In this document: in pieces, positions 50,229 through 58,849 of the stretch
Layout: every line of letters starts with the position of its first letter
How positions within the stretch are numbered: position 1 is the stretch's first letter
Notes under the pieces: model-generated
What the model was told of the DNA's origin: nothing
The model's database searches: none
Seen by the model: only the letters and a program-made list of their open reading frames with translations
Program-made: the position numbers and the translations under genes
Assembly: GCA_019359235.1 (NCBI GenBank)
Contig: JAHHHT010000006.1
Location: 1-64,000, forward strand
DNA length: 64,000 nt
From: Oscillatoria princeps RMCB-10
Lineage (GTDB): Bacteria > Cyanobacteriota > Cyanobacteriia > Cyanobacteriales > Oscillatoriaceae
Direction of reading: 5' to 3'

Positions 50229-50913
50229 ATCTTCAAGAGGTGGGATTTTTCAAGCCTTGGGCTTGGATGTGCAGTTCGAGACTCAACTGCTCTGCCTTCC
50301 TGGCACATCACCTAAGCCCAAAAGGCCGCAGTGCTGTTTCCAGGCCCCTGCTGGTTCAGGGTCGGGCGCTGACCTCTATTTTAACTGTAGAGGGTTCGCG
50401 GAACTCCCACTTGGGCCACCGCAATTCCTTCCTAGAAAGGGCCGGCTTTCTTGAGGAGAATTCTGTCAAATCACTCAACGCACCACAACTGGTGGCACGC
50501 CTCGATCAGTGTGTCTCTCCTTTGCAGGTGATATGAAGCCACATGTACTTTACTATATTTCCATCCCCGATAGGGGTTGGTACAAAAGAACTGCTCACCG
50601 TCTCTAAAAATAGGACAGTCCCAGACCCCGGCTGCACTCCACGCCGCGTCAAAACCGCTATAACTGACCATGAGCCGCAAGCGGGCGAGTTTGACTTTCA
50701 AACGCTGCCACCAGAGCGGGCGATTTTCAGGGCCGGCCTGTTCGCTCGCCGCCCTTTGGCCCGCTCCGGCGGCTGGCTTCCTCCAGACCGGTGAGCGCCC
50801 CCGCACTCGCACAGAGGGGTTAGTTTTGCCAATTACGCCTAAATACTTTACTTATATAGCTCGCGCGTTCTGGGAATCGCGCTTTGCATGTAAACCCTAT
50901 AATTTACGCCCCT
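50229..50913. other. Intergenic region, possible minus-strand fragment
   Basis: Divergent spacer between btpA and the SGNH gene. A minus-strand open frame at 50471-50812 includes LRLMVSYSGFDAAW and DCPIFRDGEQFF. Its amino-acid usage (several W, Y, F) is more protein-like than random, but I recognise nothing. It could be a fragment. Confidence 0.4.
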
Positions 50914-51891
50914 ATGAAGTTTGCGATGATAGTTATTGCGGTAACAGCCGTATTGGTGCTGGCGCTAGAGGCATGCTTGCGGCTGTTCGCGGGCTTTGGC
51001 AGTCCGCTGATTTACATTGCGGATGCGCGAATCGGCTATCTGCTAGCGCCTTCCCAGCGCACTCGCCGGTTTGGCAAGCGCATAGAGATCAACGAGTATT
51101 CCATGCGCAGCCCTGCAGTAGCGGTAACACCACCGGCACTGCGGGTGTTGCTGCTGGGGGATTCGGTGGCCAATGGGGGCTGGTGGACAGACCAAGGGGA
51201 TACGATTTCAGCAATTTTAGCCCGCCAGCTCAGTTTGGTGGCGGCGGAGGGGGGAAAAATTCCCCCAACCGCCAGCCCCAATGTGGAAGTCCTCAACGCT
51301 TCGGCCAACTCTTGGGGGCCACGCAATGAATTGGCCTATTTGCAGCGGTTTGGCACCTTTGAGGCTCGGGCGGTGGTGCTGCTGATCAATACGGATGACC
51401 TGTTCGCCACCGCGCCCACTTCGCTGCCGGTGGGGCGAGATCGCAACTACCCTGACCGCAAACCGCCCTCAGCTCTGGCAGAGGTGTTCAGCCGCTACTT
51501 GCGACAGGCTGAGCCGGTGCCAGAGGAATTAAAAGCGGTGCAGGCAGAAGGGGGAGATCGCGCCGGTCGCAATTTGGAGGCGATCCGGCAAATTCAGGAA
51601 ATTGCCCTTGACAAAAATAGCCATTTTCTGCTAATGATGACTCCCTTATTGCGGGAAATCGGCAATCCTGGCCCTCGTGACTACGAACTGCAGGCTCGCC
51701 GGCGTCTGGCGGAGTTTACCCAGAAGCAAGGAATTACCTACATTGATTTTCTGCCCCTTTTCAACTCTGAAAAGCAGCCAGAAACCCTGTACCGCGACCA
51801 CATTCACCTCAGCCCCACCGGCAATCACTTTGTCAGTGAAGCCCTCAGCGCTGCTCTGGCACAGCTGTTGCGAGGGAGCGGGGGCAAATGA
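50914..51891 (+). CDS. SGNH/GDSL hydrolase family protein
   Basis: A 325-residue protein from ATG 50914. An N-terminal membrane anchor (FAMIVIAVTAVLVLALEACL) precedes an SGNH fold: block I LLLGDSVANGG with the nucleophile Ser, block III around NASANSWGPRNE (Asn), and block V YRDHIHLSPTGN with Asp and His. The catalytic set is complete. It is likely a periplasmic esterase or O-acetyl-ester hydrolase acting on glycans or lipids. It stands alone. Confidence 0.87.
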   Translation: MKFAMIVIAVTAVLVLALEACLRLFAGFGSPLIYIADARIGYLLAPSQRTRRFGKRIEINEYSMRSPAVAVTPPALRVLLLGDSVANGGWWTDQGDTISAILARQLSLVAAEGGKIPPTASPNVEVLNASANSWGPRNELAYLQRFGTFEARAVVLLINTDDLFATAPTSLPVGRDRNYPDRKPPSALAEVFSRYLRQAEPVPEELKAVQAEGGDRAGRNLEAIRQIQEIALDKNSHFLLMMTPLLREIGNPGPRDYELQARRRLAEFTQKQGITYIDFLPLFNSEKQPETLYRDHIHLSPTGNHFVSEALSAALAQLLRGSGGK

Positions 51892-52007
51892 GTTTTATCG
51901 GTTTTGTGAGTAGAAATAGGTGCGTTCCTCAGGGAGGAACGCACCCTACTTCTGGAAAAGAAAATAAATTATTAAAACGGAAATTGTCTGAGGGCTACCT
52001 TTCTCAA

Positions 52008-53078
52008 TCAGGCGACCGGGAGCGTGGAAGGATTCAAGGGACTGCGCTCCCAGCCCGGGGGATACCAGACTTGGCCATCGATCGCCATCTGCTCGATGGC
52101 ACTCGCCAAACGCAGGGCTTTGAGAGCCTGCTCTCCGCCGACGGAAGGTTGATTGCCACCGCGCACGCAGCTGACAAAGTGCTCTAACTCGGCGTGCAGC
52201 GGCTCAATGTTGCTCGTGTAGACCTTTTCAATCAGACCGTCCTGCCGGTAAAGCACTTGGCCATAATCCGTCATGCAGCTGGCAGTCGTTTGCCGGTGAA
52301 TCAAGATTTCACTGTTGAGAAAATCCGCCTCCGTCAAAGAGTTTTTGCAATGGGCCACAATTCGGCGCTGTTTGCGATGCGTTACCTTGCTGGCTGTCAG
52401 AGTGGCGACAATGCCATTGGCCAAGCCAAGGGTAGCGGTAACATAATCTAAATAGCCAGAGCCCGAAGCGCGGCTGCCGCTGGCTGTGAGCTTGACCACC
52501 GGCGACCCGGCCAATTCCAGCAGCAAGTCAATATCATGGATCATCAGATCCAAAACCACAGACACGTCGTTGGCTCGGCTGGAGTAAGGACTCATGCGAT
52601 GCGCTTCCAAAGCCAGCAACTCCTCGGTCTTGAGCACCTTGCTGAGTTCCTGGAAAGCTGGGTTGAAGCGTTCAATGTGGCCAACTTGCAGAATGCAGCC
52701 GGTTTGGGCTGCCGCATTCACCAGCGATTCAGCTTCGGCAATACTGGCAGCTATCGGCTTTTCGATTAATACGTGGACGCCGGCATGCAGGCAAGCCATC
52801 CCCACTGCGTGATGCAGTTTCGTCGGAACAGCAATGCAAACGGCATCCACATGGGGTAGCAAATCCCGATAATCTTCAAAAAAGCGAATCCGATACTTGC
52901 TGGCAGTGTTTAAACCGCGTTCGACATTAATATCGGCTACACCCACTAGATCGACATCTTTTAACAAGCTCAGAACTCGGGTGTGATGCTGTCCCATGTT
53001 GCCAACCCCAATCACCCCAATGCGGATGGGTTCAGGTTGGTTTCGCGGCACATAAGCGTTTGAACATCTCACTGACAT
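52008..53078 (-). CDS. Gfo/Idh/MocA family oxidoreductase
   Basis: A 356-residue NAD(P)-dependent oxidoreductase from ATG 53078; an upstream in-frame start at 53114 exists. The Rossmann motif IGVIGVGNMGQHHTRVL lies near residue 20, EKPIAASIAEAESL carries the catalytic Lys, and VLDLMIHDIDLLLEL the conserved Asp-His. Close relatives act on sugar nucleotides (WlbA-like) or inositol-like substrates; the substrate here is unknown. Confidence 0.9.
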   Translation of the reverse strand: MSVRCSNAYVPRNQPEPIRIGVIGVGNMGQHHTRVLSLLKDVDLVGVADINVERGLNTASKYRIRFFEDYRDLLPHVDAVCIAVPTKLHHAVGMACLHAGVHVLIEKPIAASIAEAESLVNAAAQTGCILQVGHIERFNPAFQELSKVLKTEELLALEAHRMSPYSSRANDVSVVLDLMIHDIDLLLELAGSPVVKLTASGSRASGSGYLDYVTATLGLANGIVATLTASKVTHRKQRRIVAHCKNSLTEADFLNSEILIHRQTTASCMTDYGQVLYRQDGLIEKVYTSNIEPLHAELEHFVSCVRGGNQPSVGGEQALKALRLASAIEQMAIDGQVWYPPGWERSPLNPSTLPVA

Positions 53079-53354
53079 GCGATCTGGCACTCCTAGATTC
53101 TCCTCCACCACCACAAGGCTTGAGCCACTTGGCAGCCTGATGCCGCCTCAAACCATCCAGATACTATCACAGCCATTCTATTTGTGAAGAATAACTAAGT
53201 GACTGTCCCCATTCTGGCACTCAGGGGTGGGCTCGCCAGACTTCCGGAGTCATCTGGCTGGGGGGCTGCCGGTGGCGGGACTGACACCGGCAGCGCCCCC
53301 GCACAAAAACCGCTGCTTGACAGCAAGCAGCGGCAGTGTGGCGCTTACCGGCAC

Positions 53355-54077
53355 CTACTGGCGGGACGGGTTGGAGGGTACCGGCACTACAGGGTTGCTA
53401 CTGCCCTCGTTGAGCTTGTAACAGGGGGTGCAGGGGGTCTGGCCCTGATAAGGGCACTCCAAATGACCGCCAATGCGGACGATGAAATCGTCAAAGTCTC
53501 TTTCTTCCAGCGCCTTGACTATCCCCGTATCGTCCCAGCGGATCGCAGTACCGCCCTGAGACAGACCGCTCATGCCACCTTCAAAGAGGGTCTGCTGTCT
53601 GCGGTTTAGGTTTTGAAAATCCGTCGAGTAGAGGATGCCCGCGGTCCTGCCGTTGTAGGTCGATTCCAGATAGAAGCTGTACCTCGTCTTGGCCTTAAAC
53701 TCGAACTCAGCCAGTGGCTGCGGCACGGCGTTGCCAGGAGTGCCCACAAAATCATTCTGCCGGCCTGTGTTGGTGTCGTCTATGAAATCCGAGGGGCGGT
53801 TGGGATCTTGCACGATGTCAGAGGGTTTGACCTCGACAATCAGGGGCGTCTTCTCACCTGTATCTAAGTTGATCACCCCAAAAGTTGACTGGAAGGCTCC
53901 ATTAGATTCGATAAATTCAAACTCGACAATCGTATCGGTATCAAACTGAAGGCCGCTATTTCCAAAAGTGTCCTCGGCTTGAACCGCTGTTGAGAAGGTG
54001 CTGACTAGCCCTCCGGCAAGCGCTCCTAGAAGAGCGGGCCATCTGCTAAAATTATTCTTGCCTCTGTTGCGCCTCAT
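53355..54077 (-). CDS. Hypothetical exported protein, beta-rich
   Basis: A 240-residue protein from ATG 54077 with a clear signal peptide (MRRNRGKNNFSRW, then a hydrophobic stretch ending VQAED). The mature part is acidic and beta-rich: FDTDTIVEFEFIESNGAFQSTFGVINLDTGEKTPL and FEFKAKTRYSFYLESTYNGR, like a jelly-roll or DUF4114-type domain. It ends with four Cys (ECPYQGQTPCTPCYK). It is the third gene of a minus-strand cluster of secreted proteins. Confidence 0.75.
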   Translation of the reverse strand: MRRNRGKNNFSRWPALLGALAGGLVSTFSTAVQAEDTFGNSGLQFDTDTIVEFEFIESNGAFQSTFGVINLDTGEKTPLIVEVKPSDIVQDPNRPSDFIDDTNTGRQNDFVGTPGNAVPQPLAEFEFKAKTRYSFYLESTYNGRTAGILYSTDFQNLNRRQQTLFEGGMSGLSQGGTAIRWDDTGIVKALEERDFDDFIVRIGGHLECPYQGQTPCTPCYKLNEGSSNPVVPVPSNPSRQ

Positions 54078-54216
54078 AATGCTATCCCTTTCTTTCTCCT
54101 CACTGAGACATAGTTTTGCTAGAGGCACCCAAAATTTGTAAAATAAAGAAGTCTCTCGACTTGTCTGACATCCCGAATTGCGGCAGACATTAACCCGATA
54201 TTTAGAATTATTTCTT

Positions 54217-54633
54217 CTACCAAATTCGGGTTCTATAGGCTTTTAGATATTCCGCGTACAGAGTGTCAACTCTATTTAAAAATATCCGGGCTTCTTCCAG
54301 CAATCGATTCAGGCGCTCGCACTCAGGACTGACACAAACGGCGTTGGGATCGCCAGGGCCTCGGGCGAACCGGCGGAGGGCCGGCGGGGTGCCGCCACAC
54401 GAACAAGCTAAATAAGCGTCCTCTATTTCGTCGGCCAGACGTCTGGCTGTACTGAGAATTTCGGGATCAATTCCGCCGCCGCGCTCGATTAAGATAATCA
54501 GACTGTTCCAGATGTTGGTTCCCTGAAGATCGGACTGCTGGCCGGCTGTCTGGGCAGCAGCAGGAGTTACTGTCATCGCTGCTGTGGCGAGAGAGATTCC
54601 AATTGCAAAACCGAGAGATTTGAGCCTTCGCAT
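54217..54633 (-). CDS. Small exported hypothetical protein
   Basis: A 138-residue protein from ATG 54633 with a textbook signal peptide (MRRLKSLGFAIGISLATAAM, cleavage after PAAAQ). The mature part is helical, with SLIILIERGGGIDPEILSTARRL and a Cys pair in YLACSCGG, plus CVSPEC. The frame upstream of this Met lies inside the next gene and is not used. The gene starts 23 bp after the barrel gene's stop, so they are probably co-transcribed. Confidence 0.7.
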   Translation of the reverse strand: MRRLKSLGFAIGISLATAAMTVTPAAAQTAGQQSDLQGTNIWNSLIILIERGGGIDPEILSTARRLADEIEDAYLACSCGGTPPALRRFARGPGDPNAVCVSPECERLNRLLEEARIFLNRVDTLYAEYLKAYRTRIW

Positions 54634-54656
54634 AACTGCCTCTCCTACTTCAGCAC

Positions 54657-56114
54657 TTAAAACTTGAATGAGTACCCGACGCCGAGCACAAACCGGGCAC
54701 CGTCTCCAGCGCCGGCAACGTCGCGGAGGGCGGGAGTAATCACCAGAGGAAGGTTTTTGAACGGAACAATCGAAGCCCCCAGCGTTAAGTCCTGTCCTGT
54801 CCATTCGGCAATTAAACTGACAGGTTCAGCCGCCCGGACGGCCACACTGCCAAACAGGTTGACCGCGCTCCTGTCATTGGCGATGTCTTCCTCTGACCGG
54901 AACTGGCCATTGCCCAAGCCGGCGGTGACAGCCACGCGACTGAAGGGCGATTTGATATCTTCTCGCAGCGGGAAAACTTTGGTAGCGGCTGCATAGAGGG
55001 AGTTTTCAAAGTCATTGTGGCCTGTATTTAAAAGACCGTTCCAGCCGGCGGCTACAGAAAGATCGTCAGCGAGACGCCGGTGAAGTTTGACGTTAAATCC
55101 GCCCCGCCCAAACTCGGTATTGTCTCCCGTAACGCTGGCGAGTGTGTAGGAAAGCTCGACACCCACGGATTTGCGGGCGTCGCCCAAGCCGACTCCGGCA
55201 AATAAAGCGCCATCGGGCTCGCTGTCGGTGTACCGAACTCGGGAGACATAGCTGGCACCGATATAGCCGGTGTTGTTATCCGCGCCAAATCCGGCAGGGT
55301 TGGTGACCGCCATTGACGGTGAGGCTCGATAGGTGTGGCCTAAATCGCCGATTTTGTCTTCGACGCCGCGCAGGTGGTTCCGCAGGTCTTGAATTTCTTG
55401 TCGGGAGGGTGTGCCTGGTTTGGGGGCTGCCGGCTGGTTTTGAGCCGGCTGCGCAGAGGGGGGTGGGGGAGGGACTGCTGGCAGCTGGCTGACAGGGTAC
55501 GGCCCGGAAGCGATTAGATTTTGGGCCAGAGTGCTGGAAGCAGGTGGGAGAACTGGGGCACCGGCAGCAGTGGCCATTCCCACCGGCAGGGCTGCCGGCT
55601 TGAGCAACTGGGCGCTCCTGGCGTATGCCGGCGGTGGCATCACCGGCGCGGCGGAAACCGCTGCCGCCCCCACTCTCGGCTGGACAATAAAGGCTAGGGG
55701 ATCTCCCCGCTCGGGCGCGACAGCCGCCGGAATCAGGAAATCAGCCGCTGGTGACATAGCGCGGCTGGCGAGCGCCTCCCCCGCCACCGGCCTTGCTGCC
55801 ACAAGAGTGCGGCTAGCGTCGGGCTCGGCTGGAAGCGCGATATACTTCAGGGGGTCTTGATAATTGCCAATTTCAGTGCTATGGTGCGTTGCGTAGGCTG
55901 ATGCCGGCATTTGTGCGGCCCCAACGATTGCCGGTGGGGCGAGCGACACAATCTGTGCGGGTGTGGCCGCAGAAAGGGGCTGGACAATAAAATCGCCAGC
56001 CTCTGGTGCCGGTGGGGGAAATGGGGAATTTGGACTGGCGCTCACCGGGGCGGTTAACCCCTGAGCAGCGATGGCCGTGACGGCACAAATTGCAGCTGCA
56101 GTTGGGACATGCAT
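54657..56114 (-). CDS. Outer-membrane beta-barrel-like protein with Pro/Ala-rich N-terminus
   Basis: A 485-residue exported protein with a signal peptide (about 1-27). Residues 28-240 are Ala/Pro-rich with repeated short motifs (ADFLIP, GDPLAFIVQP, GDFIVQP). A short coiled coil follows (SRQEIQDLRNHLRGVEDKI). The C-terminal about 220 residues show alternating strands typical of a barrel, ending in the aromatic signature GVGYSFKF required by the Bam machinery. The repeated IVQP motifs may bind a partner in the periplasm or cell wall. It is the first gene of the three-gene cluster. Confidence 0.8.
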   Translation of the reverse strand: MHVPTAAAICAVTAIAAQGLTAPVSASPNSPFPPPAPEAGDFIVQPLSAATPAQIVSLAPPAIVGAAQMPASAYATHHSTEIGNYQDPLKYIALPAEPDASRTLVAARPVAGEALASRAMSPAADFLIPAAVAPERGDPLAFIVQPRVGAAAVSAAPVMPPPAYARSAQLLKPAALPVGMATAAGAPVLPPASSTLAQNLIASGPYPVSQLPAVPPPPPSAQPAQNQPAAPKPGTPSRQEIQDLRNHLRGVEDKIGDLGHTYRASPSMAVTNPAGFGADNNTGYIGASYVSRVRYTDSEPDGALFAGVGLGDARKSVGVELSYTLASVTGDNTEFGRGGFNVKLHRRLADDLSVAAGWNGLLNTGHNDFENSLYAAATKVFPLREDIKSPFSRVAVTAGLGNGQFRSEEDIANDRSAVNLFGSVAVRAAEPVSLIAEWTGQDLTLGASIVPFKNLPLVITPALRDVAGAGDGARFVLGVGYSFKF

Positions 56115-56306
56115 AAACTATAAAATTTGTCCAGATCAAAGTGCCAACTCATGCTTCGCAGCAGATGCGAGTCCGTCAGGATACAATTAGCCTTTAGCAA
56201 GTATTAAAAAATTCCACGTTAATCTCAGCCACCCGTTTGACAGAATTAAGAGATATGATTTATTAGCGCTCGGATAAGACTGCACGCCAGGGGAGAAGAA
56301 AACAGA

Positions 56307-57119
56307 TTGAAGGCTCAAAATTTAAAGGAAACTAAAAATCAGGAACTTTTCCTGGCACCGGCTGTCTACATTGTGGGTGCCGGTCCGGGCGATCCCGATT
56401 TGCTGACGGTTAAGGCTCAGAAAATCCTGGAGCGGGCTGATGTGATTTTATTTGCGGACTCGCTGGTGCCCGAACAGATTTTGCAGGGGGTTCGCGCGGG
56501 GGCGGAAATTATTAGAACGGCGAATAAAACTCTGGAAGAGATCCTGCCGGTGATGGTGGAACGGGTGCGAGCTAACCAGTCTGTGGTGCGGCTGCACTCC
56601 GGGGACCCCTGTCTCTACGGGGCGGTGCACGAGCAAATGCAAGCGCTGGGGGAAGCTGGAATTCCGTTTGAGGTGATACCGGGGATTAGTGCGTTTCAGG
56701 CGGCAGCTGCTAAGCTGAAAATTGAGCTGACTGTTCCGGGTGTGGTGCAGACGATTATCCTGACGCGGATTGCGGGTCGCACCGGCGTCCCGGATACGGA
56801 GGAATTGGCCAGTCTGGCGGCGCACCGGGCGAGTTTGTGTCTGTACCTGAGCGCCCGTCATGTGGGAGAGGCGCAGGAGAAGCTGATGCAGCACTACCCG
56901 GCTGACATGCCCGTGGCCATTTGCTACCGGCTGGGGTGGCCTGATGAGAAAATTTGGCTGGTTCCCCTGCACGAAATGGCGGCGAAAACGAAGCTGGAAA
57001 AGCTGGTTCGGACAACGCTTTACGCGATCAGCCCCGCACTGGGGGAGGTGCCGGCGCGCTCCCGCCTCTACCATCCGGAACACTCCCACCTGTTCCGTCC
57101 GCTTTCCCGCGAGAACTGA
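56307..57119 (+). CDS. cobM: Precorrin-4 C11-methyltransferase
   Basis: A 270-residue SAM-dependent tetrapyrrole methyltransferase. VYIVGAGPGDPDLLTVKAQKIL is the N-terminal signature, LHSGDPCLYGAVHEQM and FEVIPGISAFQAAAAKL are the SAM-site segments, and TIILTRIAGRTGVP is diagnostic for CobM/CbiF. It methylates C-11 of precorrin-4 (cobalt-precorrin-4) in the corrin ring pathway. The start is TTG 56307. A TTGACA at 56237-56242 with a TTATTA 17 nt later could be its promoter. No B12 riboswitch was seen upstream. Confidence 0.93.
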   Translation: MKAQNLKETKNQELFLAPAVYIVGAGPGDPDLLTVKAQKILERADVILFADSLVPEQILQGVRAGAEIIRTANKTLEEILPVMVERVRANQSVVRLHSGDPCLYGAVHEQMQALGEAGIPFEVIPGISAFQAAAAKLKIELTVPGVVQTIILTRIAGRTGVPDTEELASLAAHRASLCLYLSARHVGEAQEKLMQHYPADMPVAICYRLGWPDEKIWLVPLHEMAAKTKLEKLVRTTLYAISPALGEVPARSRLYHPEHSHLFRPLSREN

Positions 57120-57175
57120 TAAACTATTCCCATCTGCATTAACTCAAGTTTGTTTAGATTCACAGGAATAGCAAA

Positions 57176-57559
57176 ATGAGCCAGATGACATGCCCGAAGT
57201 GCGCGGGGAATTTAGAAGCTGTTCTGCACGCAAATATCGAAGTGGATCGCTGCGGGAACTGCAAAGGGATTTGGTTTGATTCCCTGGAGGCTCAGGCGCT
57301 CAAGAAAATTGAGGGGTCTGAGAGTCTGGACATTGGCGACACCCAAACAGGCAGTAAGTATAATGAAATGGGGAATATCAACTGCCCGAAATGTCACACG
57401 AAAATGACTAAAATGGTTGACCTCAACCAGCCTCACATTTGGTACGAAAAATGCCCGGTTTGCTATGGCATCTGGTTTGATGCCGGTGAGTTTAAAGATT
57501 ACAAGGAAGAGGACGTTACCGATATCTTTAAGGACATCTTTAGCAAAGAGAGACGCTGA
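57176..57559 (+). CDS. zf-TFIIB domain protein, two zinc ribbons
   Basis: A 127-residue protein with two tandem zinc ribbons: CPKCAGNLE...VDRCGNCKGIWFD and CPKCHTKMTKM...KCPVCYGIWFDAGEF. This is the zf-TFIIB (DUF2614-like) arrangement, with GIWFD after each second Cys pair. It likely binds nucleic acid or serves as a structural zinc protein. The function is unknown in cyanobacteria. It lies 56 bp after cobM. Confidence 0.88.
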   Translation: MSQMTCPKCAGNLEAVLHANIEVDRCGNCKGIWFDSLEAQALKKIEGSESLDIGDTQTGSKYNEMGNINCPKCHTKMTKMVDLNQPHIWYEKCPVCYGIWFDAGEFKDYKEEDVTDIFKDIFSKERR

Positions 57560-57862
57560 GGAGCGGGGGTTTTAATGGCGGGCTCTAGCTTGGTGCTGAT
57601 TGGCTGAGGCGGGAATCAGATTGTCTGTAACCTTTAGAGGGCCGCTCTTGCAATACCAGAAACCGGGTTTCTTTGGATGGGATAAGAGAAATTATCGCCT
57701 GATAGCCTAAAGAAACCCGGTTTCTTACTGCTTCAGTAGGGTGCGTTCCCCTGGGAGGGGGAACGCACCCTACTTTTGTCAGGGAAGATTGTACCTTAAG
57801 TTGGTTGCCATGTCAAAAGGAATTGGTATACACTGAGCGGTGTACTGTCGGAGTGCAAGCCC
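57560..57862. other. Intergenic region with dispersed palindromes
   Basis: Two AGAAACCCGGTTTCT copies near 57658 and 57712 and a GGTGCGTTCCCC hairpin with arms at about 57738-57770. No gene is seen. Confidence 0.6.
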
Positions 57863-58345
57863 GTGCTGGACGAACAAGCGAAAAAGACTTTACTGCGCAA
57901 GATTCCCCACGGAATCTATATCTGTGGCGTTAAGGATGGGGACGATATTAACGGCTTCACGGCAAGCTGGATAATGCAGGCTTCCTTTAAGCCGCCTTTG
58001 GTTGTGAATTGCGTGAAGCAGGACAGCAGATCCCACGCGATGATCAAGGCGAGTGGGGTTTTTGCTCTCAGCTTCTTGGAAGCGGGACAGAAGGAGCTGG
58101 CGAAGAAATTCTTTCAGCCGCAGCGCTGGGTGGGGGATAAGTTCGGGGACGTGCAATTCTATCGGGGAGAGGAAACCGGCTGTCCGATTATCTCGGACTC
58201 CCTGGGCTATGTGGAGTGCAGAGTGGTGGGCTCGGTTGAGCATGGCGATCACACGGTCTATGTGGGTGAGGTGATTGCTGCCGGTGTCCACCGGGAGGGC
58301 GAGCCCCTGTTGCTGGAAAGCACCGGCTGGAATTACGGCGGCTGA
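57863..58345 (+). CDS. Flavin reductase domain protein
   Basis: A 160-residue FMN-binding split-barrel protein with a GTG start. Family features: LRKIPHGIYICGVKDGDDINGFTASWIMQASFKPPLVV, ALSFLEAGQKELAKKFF and VGSVEHGDHTVYVGEVIAAG, with the His-Asp-His segment lining the flavin. It should reduce flavin with NAD(P)H or serve in a two-component oxygenase. No oxygenase adjoins. Confidence 0.9.
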   Translation: MLDEQAKKTLLRKIPHGIYICGVKDGDDINGFTASWIMQASFKPPLVVNCVKQDSRSHAMIKASGVFALSFLEAGQKELAKKFFQPQRWVGDKFGDVQFYRGEETGCPIISDSLGYVECRVVGSVEHGDHTVYVGEVIAAGVHREGEPLLLESTGWNYGG

Positions 58346-58439
58346 TCGGGCGTCGCTGGTGCCTAGTGGCTGGCAAAATTTAGGATTGAGAATAGGATTG
58401 AGAAACCCGGTTTCTCGCACACTCTCGCTAGATTAATCT

Positions 58440-58793
58440 ATGCCTCTGATCAAAGTTCAAACCTCTGTGTCCGCTCCTGAGAAATCTGCTGTTGAGGGGC
58501 TGCTGAAAAGCCTGTCGGCTAAGTTGGCCAAGCATCTGGGCAAGCCGGAGTCCTATGTGATGACGGCTTTTGAGCCGGAGGTGGCCATGACGTTTGCCGG
58601 CACGGCGGAGCCGGTGTGCTATGTCGAAATTAAGAGCATTGGCAGCATGAGTCCGGCGCAAACGAAGGCGATGAGCCAGGATTTTTGCCAGCAAATTAAC
58701 GAGGCGCTGGGGGTGGCTCCCAATCGCGTCTATATCGAGTTTGCGGATGCGAAGGGTTCGATGTGGGGCTGGAATGGCTCAACTTTCGGTTGA
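58440..58793 (+). CDS. MIF-like phenylpyruvate tautomerase
   Basis: A 117-residue tautomerase-superfamily protein. Pro2 (the catalytic base after Met removal), Lys33-type KLAKHLGKPESYVM, YVEIKSIGSM and NRVYIEFADAKGSMWGWNGSTFG match macrophage migration inhibitory factor homologues. It should interconvert keto and enol forms of aromatic pyruvates. Cyanobacterial MIF proteins are known but their physiological role is not. Confidence 0.92.
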   Translation: MPLIKVQTSVSAPEKSAVEGLLKSLSAKLAKHLGKPESYVMTAFEPEVAMTFAGTAEPVCYVEIKSIGSMSPAQTKAMSQDFCQQINEALGVAPNRVYIEFADAKGSMWGWNGSTFG

Positions 58794-58802
58794 GGTCATC
58801 CC

Positions 58803-58837
58803 AGAAACCGGGTTTCTTGAAGAAACCCGGTTTCTTC
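58803..58837. terminator. GAAACCGGGTTTCTTGAAGAAACCC hairpin
   Basis: Inverted copies of the CCGGGTTTCTT palindrome lie between the convergent MIF and cyclase genes, spaced to form a long stem. A bidirectional terminator role is plausible. Confidence 0.5.
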
Positions 58838-58849
58838 TGTTTCTTGTGG

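Noticed and set aside
56115-56306. Cobalamin riboswitch upstream of cobM
   Set aside because: No B12-box-like segment seen; only a promoter-like TTGACA.
56448-57089. 213-codon minus-strand ORF opposite cobM
   Set aside because: Antisense shadow; cobM carries the clear methyltransferase motifs.
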